This document shows, piece by piece, positions 13,391-20,567 of a DNA stretch of 21,467 nucleotides (position 1 is its first letter; each line of letters starts with the position of its first letter). The notes beneath the pieces are model-generated. The model worked only from the letters and a program-made list of their open reading frames with translations. It searched no databases and was not told where the DNA came from. Source of the stretch: Candidatus Daviesbacteria bacterium (GTDB taxonomy: Bacteria > Patescibacteria > Microgenomatia > Daviesbacterales > UBA10151); NCBI GenBank assembly GCA_030648435.1, contig JAUSHE010000031.1, forward strand, positions 1 through 21,467, written 5' to 3'. The position numbers and the translations under genes were made by a program.

Positions 13391-15089
13391 ATTGCATTTC
13401 ATACATTTCTATTAGTTCTTTAACAGTAGTTGCATCCTCGGCTTTTTTATCTACTTCGCGGAATTTTATCAACCTTGGGAAACGCAGGGCCAACCCTGCC
13501 GTATGCAAAGGTGATTTTGTTATTTCATCAGCCAATACTTCTATGACAATTTTCGGCTCCACCCAAACACTGGGCACTATTTTTGAATTAACCCTGGCAG
13601 GCCGACTTTGCACTTTGCACTTTTCACTTTTCACTTTAATATCCCTCCACTCCTCATCTGTTAAACCTGTGCCGATTTTGGAAACAGTCACGAATTCATC
13701 TTTTTCGCCGTCATAAACCCCCACCAAAAGCGCCCCTGCCCCAAAATCCGATCTTTTTCCCTTACCAAAAACATAACCTAAAATCACAACATCTATGGTA
13801 TCCGACAACTCACCGCTGGAATGTCTTTTCAGTTTTACCCAGTTAAAATTCCTGGCCCCTGCTTCGTATTTTGAATCAGGCCTTTTCACTACCAATCCTT
13901 CCAATCCTTTGGAGATGGCATCATCCAGCATTTCCTGCAATCTGCTTGCATCAGATACCATCTCCCCTCTCTCTATCATCAAGACCTTTCCCTCTTCAAT
14001 AGTTTCTTCTAAAATTTTAAGTCTATCTCTTAGTTCCAAATCAATTAAAGATTTCCCATTTTTGTATAAAATATCAAAACAAAAAACTTTTAACGGAATT
14101 TTTATGGCCATTTCCGCAATACCATATTTTCTTCTCCGCTGGGTTGTTTCCTGAAAAGGCAGGAACTCATCTGATACCGGATTAAAACCAATTGCTTCAC
14201 AGTCTAAAATAACACTTTTAGCTTTAATCTGATTCTTGGCTTCCTTGACAATTTCCGGGAACATTGGCGTAGTTTCTTCCAAATTCCGGGAAAACAACCT
14301 GATATGATCCCCTTCTTTGTGCACTTGCACTCTAAATCCATCTAATTTTTTTTGGCTATTAACTTCTCCTAATTTTTCAATAACTTTCTCAGCTGAAGGC
14401 AGCCTTTCTGCCAACTGCGACCTGATAGGTCTTCCTACATGAATTGAGAGTTTTTCAACTGCTGGAAGCCCTCCCTGCCATAGAGTTTCCCCGATCAGAC
14501 CCAGATCGGAGACGCGGTTGTAACCACCCTCCAAAAACTTCCTTTTTGAGCGGTCCCCCAGTTTGAATTTGGCAAAGCCGTCAAGAATTGTCGGATCCCC
14601 TATCCCAAGCCTGGAAACACCCAGAGGAATACGGACTAAATGCTTTGCAGAAACAGGGTCCATTTTTTGCAAAAGGCCTACCAAAAGAACCTGTTTTTTT
14701 GCAACAGTTCCCACACCTGAAGTTTCGGCAATTTCTGTTAGCGTATTAAAAACTTCCGTGACTTCTAATTTTACACTTCTCATTTTGCCCTTTTCACTTA
14801 ATCGCTTAACGACCAACCCCAGGTCACCAACCTCCCCATATTCTTTTAAAACTTCGTCGCGTTTAACACCGAAAGTTTCGGCTATCGCACCGGCGACGCT
14901 CTTCTCTGCCATGCCGATTTCTATTGGTTCATAAAATGGGGCTACCCTGCCCTGGATTAAATAACAAACTTTGGCAATATCTTGAGCTTTAACTTCCTTG
15001 AATAATTGAGCAAGGATATCAATTAAAGCCAGTCTTGAGGATGTTTTCTCCAGTTTTTCAAAGTATTCCGTTAATTTAGAAAATAACAT
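13377..15089 (-). CDS. ATP-dependent DNA ligase, archaeal type
   Basis: Read from the ATG at 15089 the protein has 570 residues and begins MLFSKLTEYFEKLEKTSSRLALIDILAQLF, the standard start of archaeal-type DNA ligases. The catalytic lysine is Lys248 in SQKKLDGFRVQVHK (motif KxDG). RLFSRNLEETTPMFPEI, the ILDCEAIGFNP block, GLEGLVVKRPDSKYEAG and NWVKLKR follow as further nucleotidyltransferase motifs, then an OB-fold. It seals nicks in DNA using ATP. Two places carry heptad-repeat DNA: residues 485-496 (KVKSEKCKVQS region) just before the C-terminal IVPSVWVEPKIVIEV block, and a decayed copy at residues 98-105 (SEKGKMRS). A TTG nine codons upstream (15116) would give an unusual extension. Confidence 0.93.
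   Translation of the reverse strand: MLFSKLTEYFEKLEKTSSRLALIDILAQLFKEVKAQDIAKVCYLIQGRVAPFYEPIEIGMAEKSVAGAIAETFGVKRDEVLKEYGEVGDLGLVVKRLSEKGKMRSVKLEVTEVFNTLTEIAETSGVGTVAKKQVLLVGLLQKMDPVSAKHLVRIPLGVSRLGIGDPTILDGFAKFKLGDRSKRKFLEGGYNRVSDLGLIGETLWQGGLPAVEKLSIHVGRPIRSQLAERLPSAEKVIEKLGEVNSQKKLDGFRVQVHKEGDHIRLFSRNLEETTPMFPEIVKEAKNQIKAKSVILDCEAIGFNPVSDEFLPFQETTQRRRKYGIAEMAIKIPLKVFCFDILYKNGKSLIDLELRDRLKILEETIEEGKVLMIERGEMVSDASRLQEMLDDAISKGLEGLVVKRPDSKYEAGARNFNWVKLKRHSSGELSDTIDVVILGYVFGKGKRSDFGAGALLVGVYDGEKDEFVTVSKIGTGLTDEEWRDIKVKSEKCKVQSRPARVNSKIVPSVWVEPKIVIEVLADEITKSPLHTAGLALRFPRLIKFREVDKKAEDATTVKELIEMYEMQFKKK
13604..13637. repeat. Heptad repeat tract inside the DNA ligase gene
   Basis: On the plus strand this 34-nt tract is built of 7-nt units ACTTTGC (twice) and ACTTTTC (twice) plus a partial unit. 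Read as coding (minus) strand it gives KVKSEKCKVQS. The 24 bases at 14775-14798 in the same gene match part of it at 20 of 24 positions and in the same codon phase (SEKGKMRS). No inverted partner tract lies next to it. Confidence 0.85.
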
Positions 15090-15100
15090 TTTGTTTCTGG

Positions 15101-15129
15101 ATTGTAATAGATTCAAAGGATATTGTAAA
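15101..15129 (-). promoter_or_regulatory. Promoter of the DNA ligase gene
   Basis: On the minus strand TTTACA (15129-15124) and TACAAT (15106-15101) are 17 nt apart, 11 nt before the ATG at 15089. The predicted leader is about 5 nt. It overlaps the opposing promoter at 15102-15131, so polymerases for the two divergent genes would compete. Confidence 0.6.
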
Positions 15130-15131
15130 AT
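15102..15131 (+). promoter_or_regulatory. Promoter of the nucleotidyltransferase-like gene, leaderless layout
   Basis: TTGTAA (15102-15107), 18-nt spacer, TAAAAT (15126-15131), then 7 nt to the ATG at 15139. It is overlaid on the DNA ligase promoter on the other strand. Confidence 0.5.
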
Positions 15132-15138
15132 TGTGAAT

Positions 15139-15675
15139 ATGGATTCATTAAAAGATGGTGAGGTACAATCTCCTGAAGCCCGAAAAGAGGCTTATTTATC
15201 TAGGTTGTCTCAAAATGACCAGGATAATCTACGAAAAATTGGCGAGCAATTCAAGAAAGTCATGCAGGAAGAAGAAAGAAAAGGAGTTTTGGTAGCTGTC
15301 GGTGGAACAGTTAACAAACCTCTACCTCGAAAAGATATTGATATTCTTGTGGTTTTGCAACCACATCAGGGAGACATACAAAGAGGCACTTCTACTGAAT
15401 TAGATTTCGCTTTAAAGGATTTTCAAACTTTCCGACGTTTAATAGAAAATGCATTGAATCAAGATCCGCAATTACAAATCAAAGAAGTTATCGAACCAGC
15501 AATGGATGAAGAATTTGGTAGCCCCAGTATTCTAAAAACTGACGGTTCCATAGTTGTAGCGAGTAAGGAAGAAGGGGGTATGCCAATTGAGTTTATTAGG
15601 ATAAGCGAGCGCGGAAGTTATCAGGAAGTTGCAGCAGGAGATAAACGCCCATTTGTTATCTTAGAACAGACGTAA
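15139..15675 (+). CDS. Nucleotidyltransferase-like protein
   Basis: The 178-residue protein (from the ATG at 15139) has GVLVAVGGTVNKPLPRKDIDILVVL at residues 49-71: a GG motif followed by D-I-D (Asp66, Asp68), the metal-binding pattern of the polymerase-beta/MNT nucleotidyltransferase superfamily. A later strand MPIEFIRI could supply the third acidic residue. The substrate is unknown; relatives include antitoxins, aminoglycoside enzymes and tRNA-modifying enzymes. No HEPN partner is adjacent. The N-terminal 48 residues are charged and helical. It diverges from the DNA ligase and is followed by a small ORF with its own promoter-like boxes. Confidence 0.65.
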   Translation: MDSLKDGEVQSPEARKEAYLSRLSQNDQDNLRKIGEQFKKVMQEEERKGVLVAVGGTVNKPLPRKDIDILVVLQPHQGDIQRGTSTELDFALKDFQTFRRLIENALNQDPQLQIKEVIEPAMDEEFGSPSILKTDGSIVVASKEEGGMPIEFIRISERGSYQEVAAGDKRPFVILEQT

Positions 15676-15676
15676 C

Positions 15677-15707
15677 TTGTTATACCTTCCAACAAATGTT
15701 GTAAAAT
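15677..15707 (+). promoter_or_regulatory. Weak promoter of the 84-residue ORF, leaderless layout
   Basis: TTGTTA (15677-15682) and TAAAAT (15702-15707) are 19 nt apart, longer than ideal. The ATG at 15716 is 8 nt after the -10 box, the same distance as at several other genes here. Confidence 0.4.
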
Positions 15708-15715
15708 ACCTCCCT

Positions 15716-15970
15716 ATGAGTTATCCTGAAGGAGACATGGAACCATCTGAAGGTAGCAAAGCCAGAGAAAGTTCAGAATCTGAAGACCCACGAATAAATG
15801 ACTATTCAGGCGAATATCTTCAAATGTTTGCTGTCGTCTTTCCAGAACTTACTCGCAAACAAATCTCTAAAGCAACAGAATTTTCACTTGCGCTTGCACG
15901 AAAAAGGGTCGAATATGAAGATAAAGCACAAAAACAAGTGACAGGAACTCCCCAAAATAATCTACTTTAG
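15716..15970 (+). CDS. Hypothetical protein, 84 residues
   Basis: The protein begins MSYPEGDMEPSEGSKARESS, an acidic, probably disordered segment (1-32), followed by a helical region EYLQMFAVVFPELTRKQISKATEFSLALARKRVEYEDKA. No known family is recognised. The chosen ATG fits the promoter-like boxes just upstream; an in-frame TTG at 15677 would extend it through them. It lies 40 bp after the nucleotidyltransferase gene, and its end overlaps the end of the convergent Fic gene by 9 bp. Confidence 0.6.
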   Translation: MSYPEGDMEPSEGSKARESSESEDPRINDYSGEYLQMFAVVFPELTRKQISKATEFSLALARKRVEYEDKAQKQVTGTPQNNLL

Positions 15971-17038
15971 TACATACGTAGCTTTTTTGGTGCCGCCGCT
16001 CTTTTTTACTAATCCTTTTTGCCTTAAAAACTTAAGCTCCCTTAAAACCGTATCATCTGAATGATCGGGAAAGATTTTCCTAAAATCTTTGTTGGACATA
16101 CCTTTGTGCCGGTGAATATATTCCATAATCATCATTTGCCGCTCATTTAACATCAACTGTTCCCCTAATTTATCTTTGATCCTGGCGTCTACGGAGATCC
16201 TCTGCACTTTTGCCTTAACCTGGTTTAGCTCAATTGCCACCCCCTCCACAAAGTATTCCAGCCAAGGTGTTAAATCACGCTCGTGTGTATCTAGTACGAG
16301 CTGGTTTGATACAGCTTGTAATGTTAAATAATACTGCATGGGATTTTCATCAAAATATTCTTCAAAAGAGAAAAATTTCCTGATGTCATAGCCATCCAAA
16401 AACAAAACTAAAGTAGCTACTGCTCTCGCTACCCTGCCGTTGCCGTCCACAAATGGGTGGATCCTGGCCAGTTCATAATGGATAATGCCGGCTTTTATGA
16501 TCGGATGCACATCTCTTCCTTCATCCGAGTTTATCCAATTGACCAAATCCTCCACCAGATACGGCACTTCAGGAGCAGGAGGAGGAGTATATGAAATCTG
16601 TCCGGTTTTGGTATTTCTAATAACCACTTGCCTGATTCTAAATTGCCCTGCAGATTCCGGAGGTAAAATTTTCTCGGTTGTAAGCTTATGCATTTCCAGA
16701 ATTGTTTCAATGGTGAAGCTATAGCTACCTGATGAACCAATCTGGGCATAAACCCCTTCAATAAACTTTAAAACATTCCGGTAATTGATAACTTCCTGAA
16801 CATCCCGATCCCTGGCCACAATTTCCTGTCCGTCCAAAACATCCCTGACTTCTTCCGGAGACAAGGGGTTGCCTTCCAGATGAGTGCCATGGTGAATAGT
16901 CCGCTCGATAGCTTCTTTGCGGAATTTTGCTTCCCATGCAGGCACTAAGGGAGCATTCATAATTACTTCTCTGGCCGCCTCTACAATGCCTATATCTTTG
17001 AGAATCTTATTGGTAATTGAATACTTGGGGATGAACAT
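15962..17038 (-). CDS. Fic family protein with C-terminal winged-helix domain
   Basis: The 358-residue protein has the full Fic motif HPFVDGNGRVAR (194-205), whose His and acidic residue catalyse transfer of AMP or related groups onto target proteins. The upstream GTHLEGNPLSPEEV (51-64) corresponds to the inhibitory helix; its Glu is present, although the first Ser/Thr of the (S/T)xxxE(G/N) motif is Gly51. The flap TGQISYTPPPAPEVP is also typical. The last 65 residues, NERQMMIMEYIHRHKGMSNKDFRKIFPDHSDDTVLRELKFLRQKGLV, form a winged-helix DNA-binding domain, so it may control its own gene. A GGGAAG lies about 9 nt before the ATG on the minus strand. Confidence 0.93.
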   Translation of the reverse strand: MFIPKYSITNKILKDIGIVEAAREVIMNAPLVPAWEAKFRKEAIERTIHHGTHLEGNPLSPEEVRDVLDGQEIVARDRDVQEVINYRNVLKFIEGVYAQIGSSGSYSFTIETILEMHKLTTEKILPPESAGQFRIRQVVIRNTKTGQISYTPPPAPEVPYLVEDLVNWINSDEGRDVHPIIKAGIIHYELARIHPFVDGNGRVARAVATLVLFLDGYDIRKFFSFEEYFDENPMQYYLTLQAVSNQLVLDTHERDLTPWLEYFVEGVAIELNQVKAKVQRISVDARIKDKLGEQLMLNERQMMIMEYIHRHKGMSNKDFRKIFPDHSDDTVLRELKFLRQKGLVKKSGGTKKATYVLK

Positions 17039-17085
17039 TAATCTTATCTTCCCACATTTCCCGCAAAAAATCTAATTGTGATAGT

Positions 17086-17268
17086 ATTTTACCTGATAGA
17101 ATATCTGAATTTTTATCTAACCTATCGCTTTTGGTCGTTGCTACTCTGGTATTACCAAATATTTTTGGCGGCAGCAAGCCAGATATGAACGGTCTCCTAT
17201 CTGGAATTACATTGACAATATTGTTTCTATTAGTTAGTATGATATTGGTGAAGGACAAAAATGGGTGA
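17086..17268 (+). CDS. Small two-helix membrane protein, start uncertain
   Basis: An open frame runs from just after a TGA at 17032 to a TGA at 17266-17268. From about 17086 it reads ILPDRISEFLSNLSLLVV, then ATLVLPNIFGG, a short polar loop SKPDMNG and a second hydrophobic stretch GITLTILFLLVSMILV ending KDKNG. This looks like a real two-helix membrane protein. There is no ATG, GTG or TTG before the TTG at 17131, which would cut off the amphipathic start, so an ATT start (17086), a start lost by mutation, or a pseudogene are all possible. It overlaps the next small ORF by 8 bp, as in a coupled pair. Confidence 0.45.
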   Translation: MLPDRISEFLSNLSLLVVATLVLPNIFGGSKPDMNGLLSGITLTILFLLVSMILVKDKNG

Positions 17269-17368
17269 TTTACAAACTTTCTATTTAATTCTTGCAATCG
17301 GACTTCTGGCTATCTCCATTTTGGTGGCTCCTACTATTTGGAAACGCTCAAAACGCAAGAAAAAATAG
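17261..17368 (+). CDS. Single-pass membrane peptide, 35 residues
   Basis: From the ATG at 17261 the product is 35 residues: MGDLQTFYLILAIGLLAISI, then LVAPTIWKR and a tail SKRKKK. It has one hydrophobic segment (about 7-27) and a strongly basic C-terminus, so the tail should remain in the cytoplasm. AAGGA at 17251-17255 is a good ribosome-binding site, 5 nt before the ATG. It overlaps the preceding membrane ORF by 8 bp. Small two-gene membrane cassettes of this sort exist in many bacteria, but no function is recognised here. It lies in the gap between the divergent Fic and the end of carB. Confidence 0.55.
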   Translation: MGDLQTFYLILAIGLLAISILVAPTIWKRSKRKKK

Positions 17369-17390
17369 TGAAACAAAAGGGGCCTAGCCG

Positions 17391-20300
17391 CTAGGAAACA
17401 TATTCATCCCAGCTTTTAATTTCTAGATCATCCAATTTTTTAGAAACCAGACTGGAAACTAAAAGTTCTGCTGCCTGAAGGTTGGTAACAAGAGGCACCC
17501 CTAAATCTATACAGTTTCTTCTGATAATATACCCGTCTGTTTCCGCTCTTTTTAATCCCGGTTCACTGATATTGATGGCCAAATCAATCTTGCCTTTTTG
17601 CAAAAAATCTAAAACAGAAGGGTGCTTTTTTTCTGATATTTTATACAATCTGATATTTTTAATCCCTGATTCCTGTAAAAATTTTGAGGTGTGTTCTGTA
17701 GCATAAATTTTTAAACCAAACCTTTGCAGCTTTTTAACATAATCCAGCATCTCCGGCTTATTTTTATCTCCCCCAATTGATAGAAAAACATTTCTTTTTG
17801 GCATCTTGAACCCTGTTGCAAGCAAGGCTTTCAAGTAACCTTCCTGCAGATCATCCCCAAAACAGGCTACCTCGCCTGTTGAGGACATCTCTACCCTTAG
17901 CCTGGGATCTGCCCCTTTAATCCGGCTAAAAGAAAACTGGGGGGCTTTTACTCCTACATAATCCATATCCAGGGTATTAAAATCTCCCGATAACTTTTCC
18001 CCCAGCATGACTTTGGTGGCCATTTCAACAAAATTGTATCCTGTCACCTTTGATACAAAAGGGAAAGAACGCGACGCCCGAAGGTTTAACTCAATCACCA
18101 GGATTTTGTTGTCTTTTGCCAAAAACTGGATATTGAACGGGCCGTGAATATCTAAAGCCTGAAGAATTTTCTTTGTGGCATCCTTTATTTGCCTGACGGT
18201 TTCCAGATAAAGCCGCTGGGGCGGCAAAACTATGGTGGCATCGCCGGAATGAACCCCGGCATTCTCCACATGCTCGGATATGGCATAAATCAGGAGTTTC
18301 CCGTTTTGCGAAACCCCGTCCATTTCAATCTCTTTGGCATTATCTATAAATTTAGAAATTACCACCGGATGCTTACTTGAGACATTGGCTGCCTGCTTTA
18401 AATAATCTTTTAACTCGGAAGCGGAAAAAGCCACGTTCATGGCTGATCCGGAAAGCACATAGGAGGGCCTGATCAAAACCGGATAACCGATTTTTTTGGC
18501 GAATACCAGCGCATCATCTAAACGTTTCAGGCTCTGCCAGGCCGGTTGTTCAATCCCCAGCTTATCCAAAAGGCCGGAAAATTTATGTCTGTCCTCTGCC
18601 CTGTCTATATTCTCAGGAGAAGTCCCCAAAATTTTGTAACCTGCCTTAAAACAGCTCATGGCCAAGTTATTGGGCACCTGTCCACCAAAACTCAGCACCA
18701 GATTTGCATTTTTCTCAATATCATAAATATCACTCACCCGTTCAAAAGTCAGCTCCTCAAAATACAGCTTATCTGCGCAGTCATAGTCTGTTGAAACCGT
18801 TTCAGGATTACAGTTAATAATTACTGTTTCCAATCCCTTTTTTCTTAAAGTCTGGGCACAAGTGACAGAGCACCAGTCAAACTCCACAGACGATCCAATC
18901 CTGTAAGGCCCTGAACCCAACACGAGTGCTGAGTGAATAGTGCTGAGTGCTGAGTCTTTCTGACTTTGCACTTTGCACTTGTCACTTTGCACTTCGCTCT
19001 CTTCTCCGTGGTATGTCAAATATAAATAATTAGTCTTTGCCGGAAATTCCCCAGCTAAGGTATCTATATGTTTTACCTTAGGCAATATGCCATTTTTCTT
19101 TCTGAATATTCTAATTTTTTCTTCAGTAGTCTTAAGCGCTTTAGCAATAAGTTTATCCGAAAAACCCAGCTTCTTGGCTTCCAGCATTGTTTGATAGCTC
19201 AATTTCTTCTCAAATTCCACTATCTCTTTGATTTGATACAAAAACCAGGGGTCAATTCCTGTTACCTGGTAAATACTTTCAACAGATTCATTCTTACTAA
19301 ATCTGTTGGCCATAGCAAAGAGTCTCTCTGTTGTAGGCAAAAGCTTGGTGTCATCCACGCCGTTTCCCAAAAGCCCGTCCTGACCGGTTTCCAGCATCCT
19401 GATAGCTTTTTGTAAAACCTCGGGAAAGCTTCTGCCGATCGCCATCACTTCTCCTACACTTTTCATTTCAGAACCAATGGCTTCCTCTGCCTCCGCAAAC
19501 TTTTGTAAATCCCATCTGGGAATTTTAACCACAATATAATCCAAAGCAGGCTCAAAAAAGGCTGAAGTTTTTAAAGTGACACTATTTTTTAGCTCCGGCA
19601 AGTTATAACCCAAACCAATTTTAGCTGCAATGTAAGCTAAAGGATAACCGGTTGCTTTCGAAGCCAAGGCTGAAGACCGCGACAACCTGGCGTTGACTTC
19701 AATGACGCGGTAATCATTATTTTTAGGGTTTAGGGCAAACTGGATATTGCATTCTCCCACAATCCCCAAATGTTCAATCACCTGCAAAGACAGCCTCCGT
19801 AAAAAATGGTACTGGTAATTATTCAGAGTTTGCGAAGGGGCCACTACAATGCTTTCACCGGTGTGAATACCCAAAGGATCCAAATTTTCCATATTGCAAA
19901 CAGTGATCTTATTGCCGCTGCCATCCCGGACCACCTCATACTCAATCTCCTTCCAATGCTTCAGGTATTCTTCAATAGCGATTTGGGGCGCCTGTTTTAA
20001 GGCAATCGTCACCATTTTAATAAACTCTTCCCTGTTGTTAATTACTCCGGAACCCAAACCTCCTAAAGAAAACCCCGATCTTATCAGAACGGGGAATCCC
20101 AATTGATCAACAATTTTCAAAGCCTCTTTAAGGGTTTTTGCAAAGCCCCCTTTGGGAACTTTGATGCCAATTTTGGCAAGTTCTTGGGCGAACAGCTCCC
20201 TATCTTCAGTAACCTCTATACTTTTAATAGGAGAACCCAGCACTTGTACTTTATTTTTTTTAAATACTCCTGACTTTTCCAGAGCCAAACCACAATTTAG

Positions 20301-20567
20301 CGCGGTTTGACCTCCGAATGATAAAAATACTCCATCCGGAGCTTCTTTTTTGATAATTTTTTCTACAAAATAAGGGGTAACAGGCAAAAAATAGATCTTT
20401 TTGGCTAAAACTTTTGAGGTTTGAATGGTGGCTATATTAGGGTTAACCAGTACCGCCTCCAAACCTTCCTCTTTGATAGCTTTAAGCGCCTGGGAACCGG
20501 AATAATCAAATTCCCCTGCCTCTCCAATTTTTAATGCTCCTGAACCTAAAACCAAAACTTTCTTCAT
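17391..20567 (-). CDS. carB: Carbamoyl-phosphate synthase large subunit
   Basis: The 1058-residue protein makes carbamoyl phosphate from ammonia, bicarbonate and two ATP. It has the duplicated ATP-grasp design: the N-terminal half begins KKVLVLGSGALKIGEAGEFDYSGSQA, the second half begins ALVLGSGPYRIGSSVEFDWCSV (about 548), and both have the RSSFVLG/RPSYVLS-type ATP loops (here LIRSGFSLGGLGSG and LIRPSYVLSGSAMN). The last 125 residues are the MGS-like allosteric domain. Length is normal for the family. Between the halves, residues about 525-548 are encoded by heptad repeats and give the peptide SEVQSDKCKVQSQ followed by DSALSTIHSAL, an in-frame insertion right before LVLGSG. It overlaps carA by ATGA. 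Confidence 0.97.
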   Translation of the reverse strand: MKKVLVLGSGALKIGEAGEFDYSGSQALKAIKEEGLEAVLVNPNIATIQTSKVLAKKIYFLPVTPYFVEKIIKKEAPDGVFLSFGGQTALNCGLALEKSGVFKKNKVQVLGSPIKSIEVTEDRELFAQELAKIGIKVPKGGFAKTLKEALKIVDQLGFPVLIRSGFSLGGLGSGVINNREEFIKMVTIALKQAPQIAIEEYLKHWKEIEYEVVRDGSGNKITVCNMENLDPLGIHTGESIVVAPSQTLNNYQYHFLRRLSLQVIEHLGIVGECNIQFALNPKNNDYRVIEVNARLSRSSALASKATGYPLAYIAAKIGLGYNLPELKNSVTLKTSAFFEPALDYIVVKIPRWDLQKFAEAEEAIGSEMKSVGEVMAIGRSFPEVLQKAIRMLETGQDGLLGNGVDDTKLLPTTERLFAMANRFSKNESVESIYQVTGIDPWFLYQIKEIVEFEKKLSYQTMLEAKKLGFSDKLIAKALKTTEEKIRIFRKKNGILPKVKHIDTLAGEFPAKTNYLYLTYHGEESEVQSDKCKVQSQKDSALSTIHSALVLGSGPYRIGSSVEFDWCSVTCAQTLRKKGLETVIINCNPETVSTDYDCADKLYFEELTFERVSDIYDIEKNANLVLSFGGQVPNNLAMSCFKAGYKILGTSPENIDRAEDRHKFSGLLDKLGIEQPAWQSLKRLDDALVFAKKIGYPVLIRPSYVLSGSAMNVAFSASELKDYLKQAANVSSKHPVVISKFIDNAKEIEMDGVSQNGKLLIYAISEHVENAGVHSGDATIVLPPQRLYLETVRQIKDATKKILQALDIHGPFNIQFLAKDNKILVIELNLRASRSFPFVSKVTGYNFVEMATKVMLGEKLSGDFNTLDMDYVGVKAPQFSFSRIKGADPRLRVEMSSTGEVACFGDDLQEGYLKALLATGFKMPKRNVFLSIGGDKNKPEMLDYVKKLQRFGLKIYATEHTSKFLQESGIKNIRLYKISEKKHPSVLDFLQKGKIDLAINISEPGLKRAETDGYIIRRNCIDLGVPLVTNLQAAELLVSSLVSKKLDDLEIKSWDEYVS
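18924..18994. repeat. Heptad-repeat hairpin inside carB
   Basis: Tract A (18924-18956) has units of the form GAGTGCT; tract B (18962-18994) has units of the form ACTTTGC. A and the reverse complement of B match at 24 of 32 positions, and the mismatches fall on the same two adjacent bases of each heptad. The pair would fold as 4-5 bp stems separated by 2x2 internal loops, closed by a 5-nt loop at 18957-18961. Tract B is close to the tract in the DNA ligase gene (13604-13637) and is read in the same codon phase. Confidence 0.85.

Noticed and set aside
15090..15116. TTG start adding nine residues to the DNA ligase
   Set aside because: Family proteins begin at MLF, and the promoter boxes overlap this stretch.
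15955..15998. Rho-independent terminator between the 84-residue ORF and Fic
   Set aside because: Only a 4-bp CTAC/GTAG stem precedes the T-run; too weak to support.
17007..17297. Minus-strand 96-residue frame upstream of Fic
   Set aside because: No family signature, and the plus strand in the same place encodes clear membrane-helix patterns.
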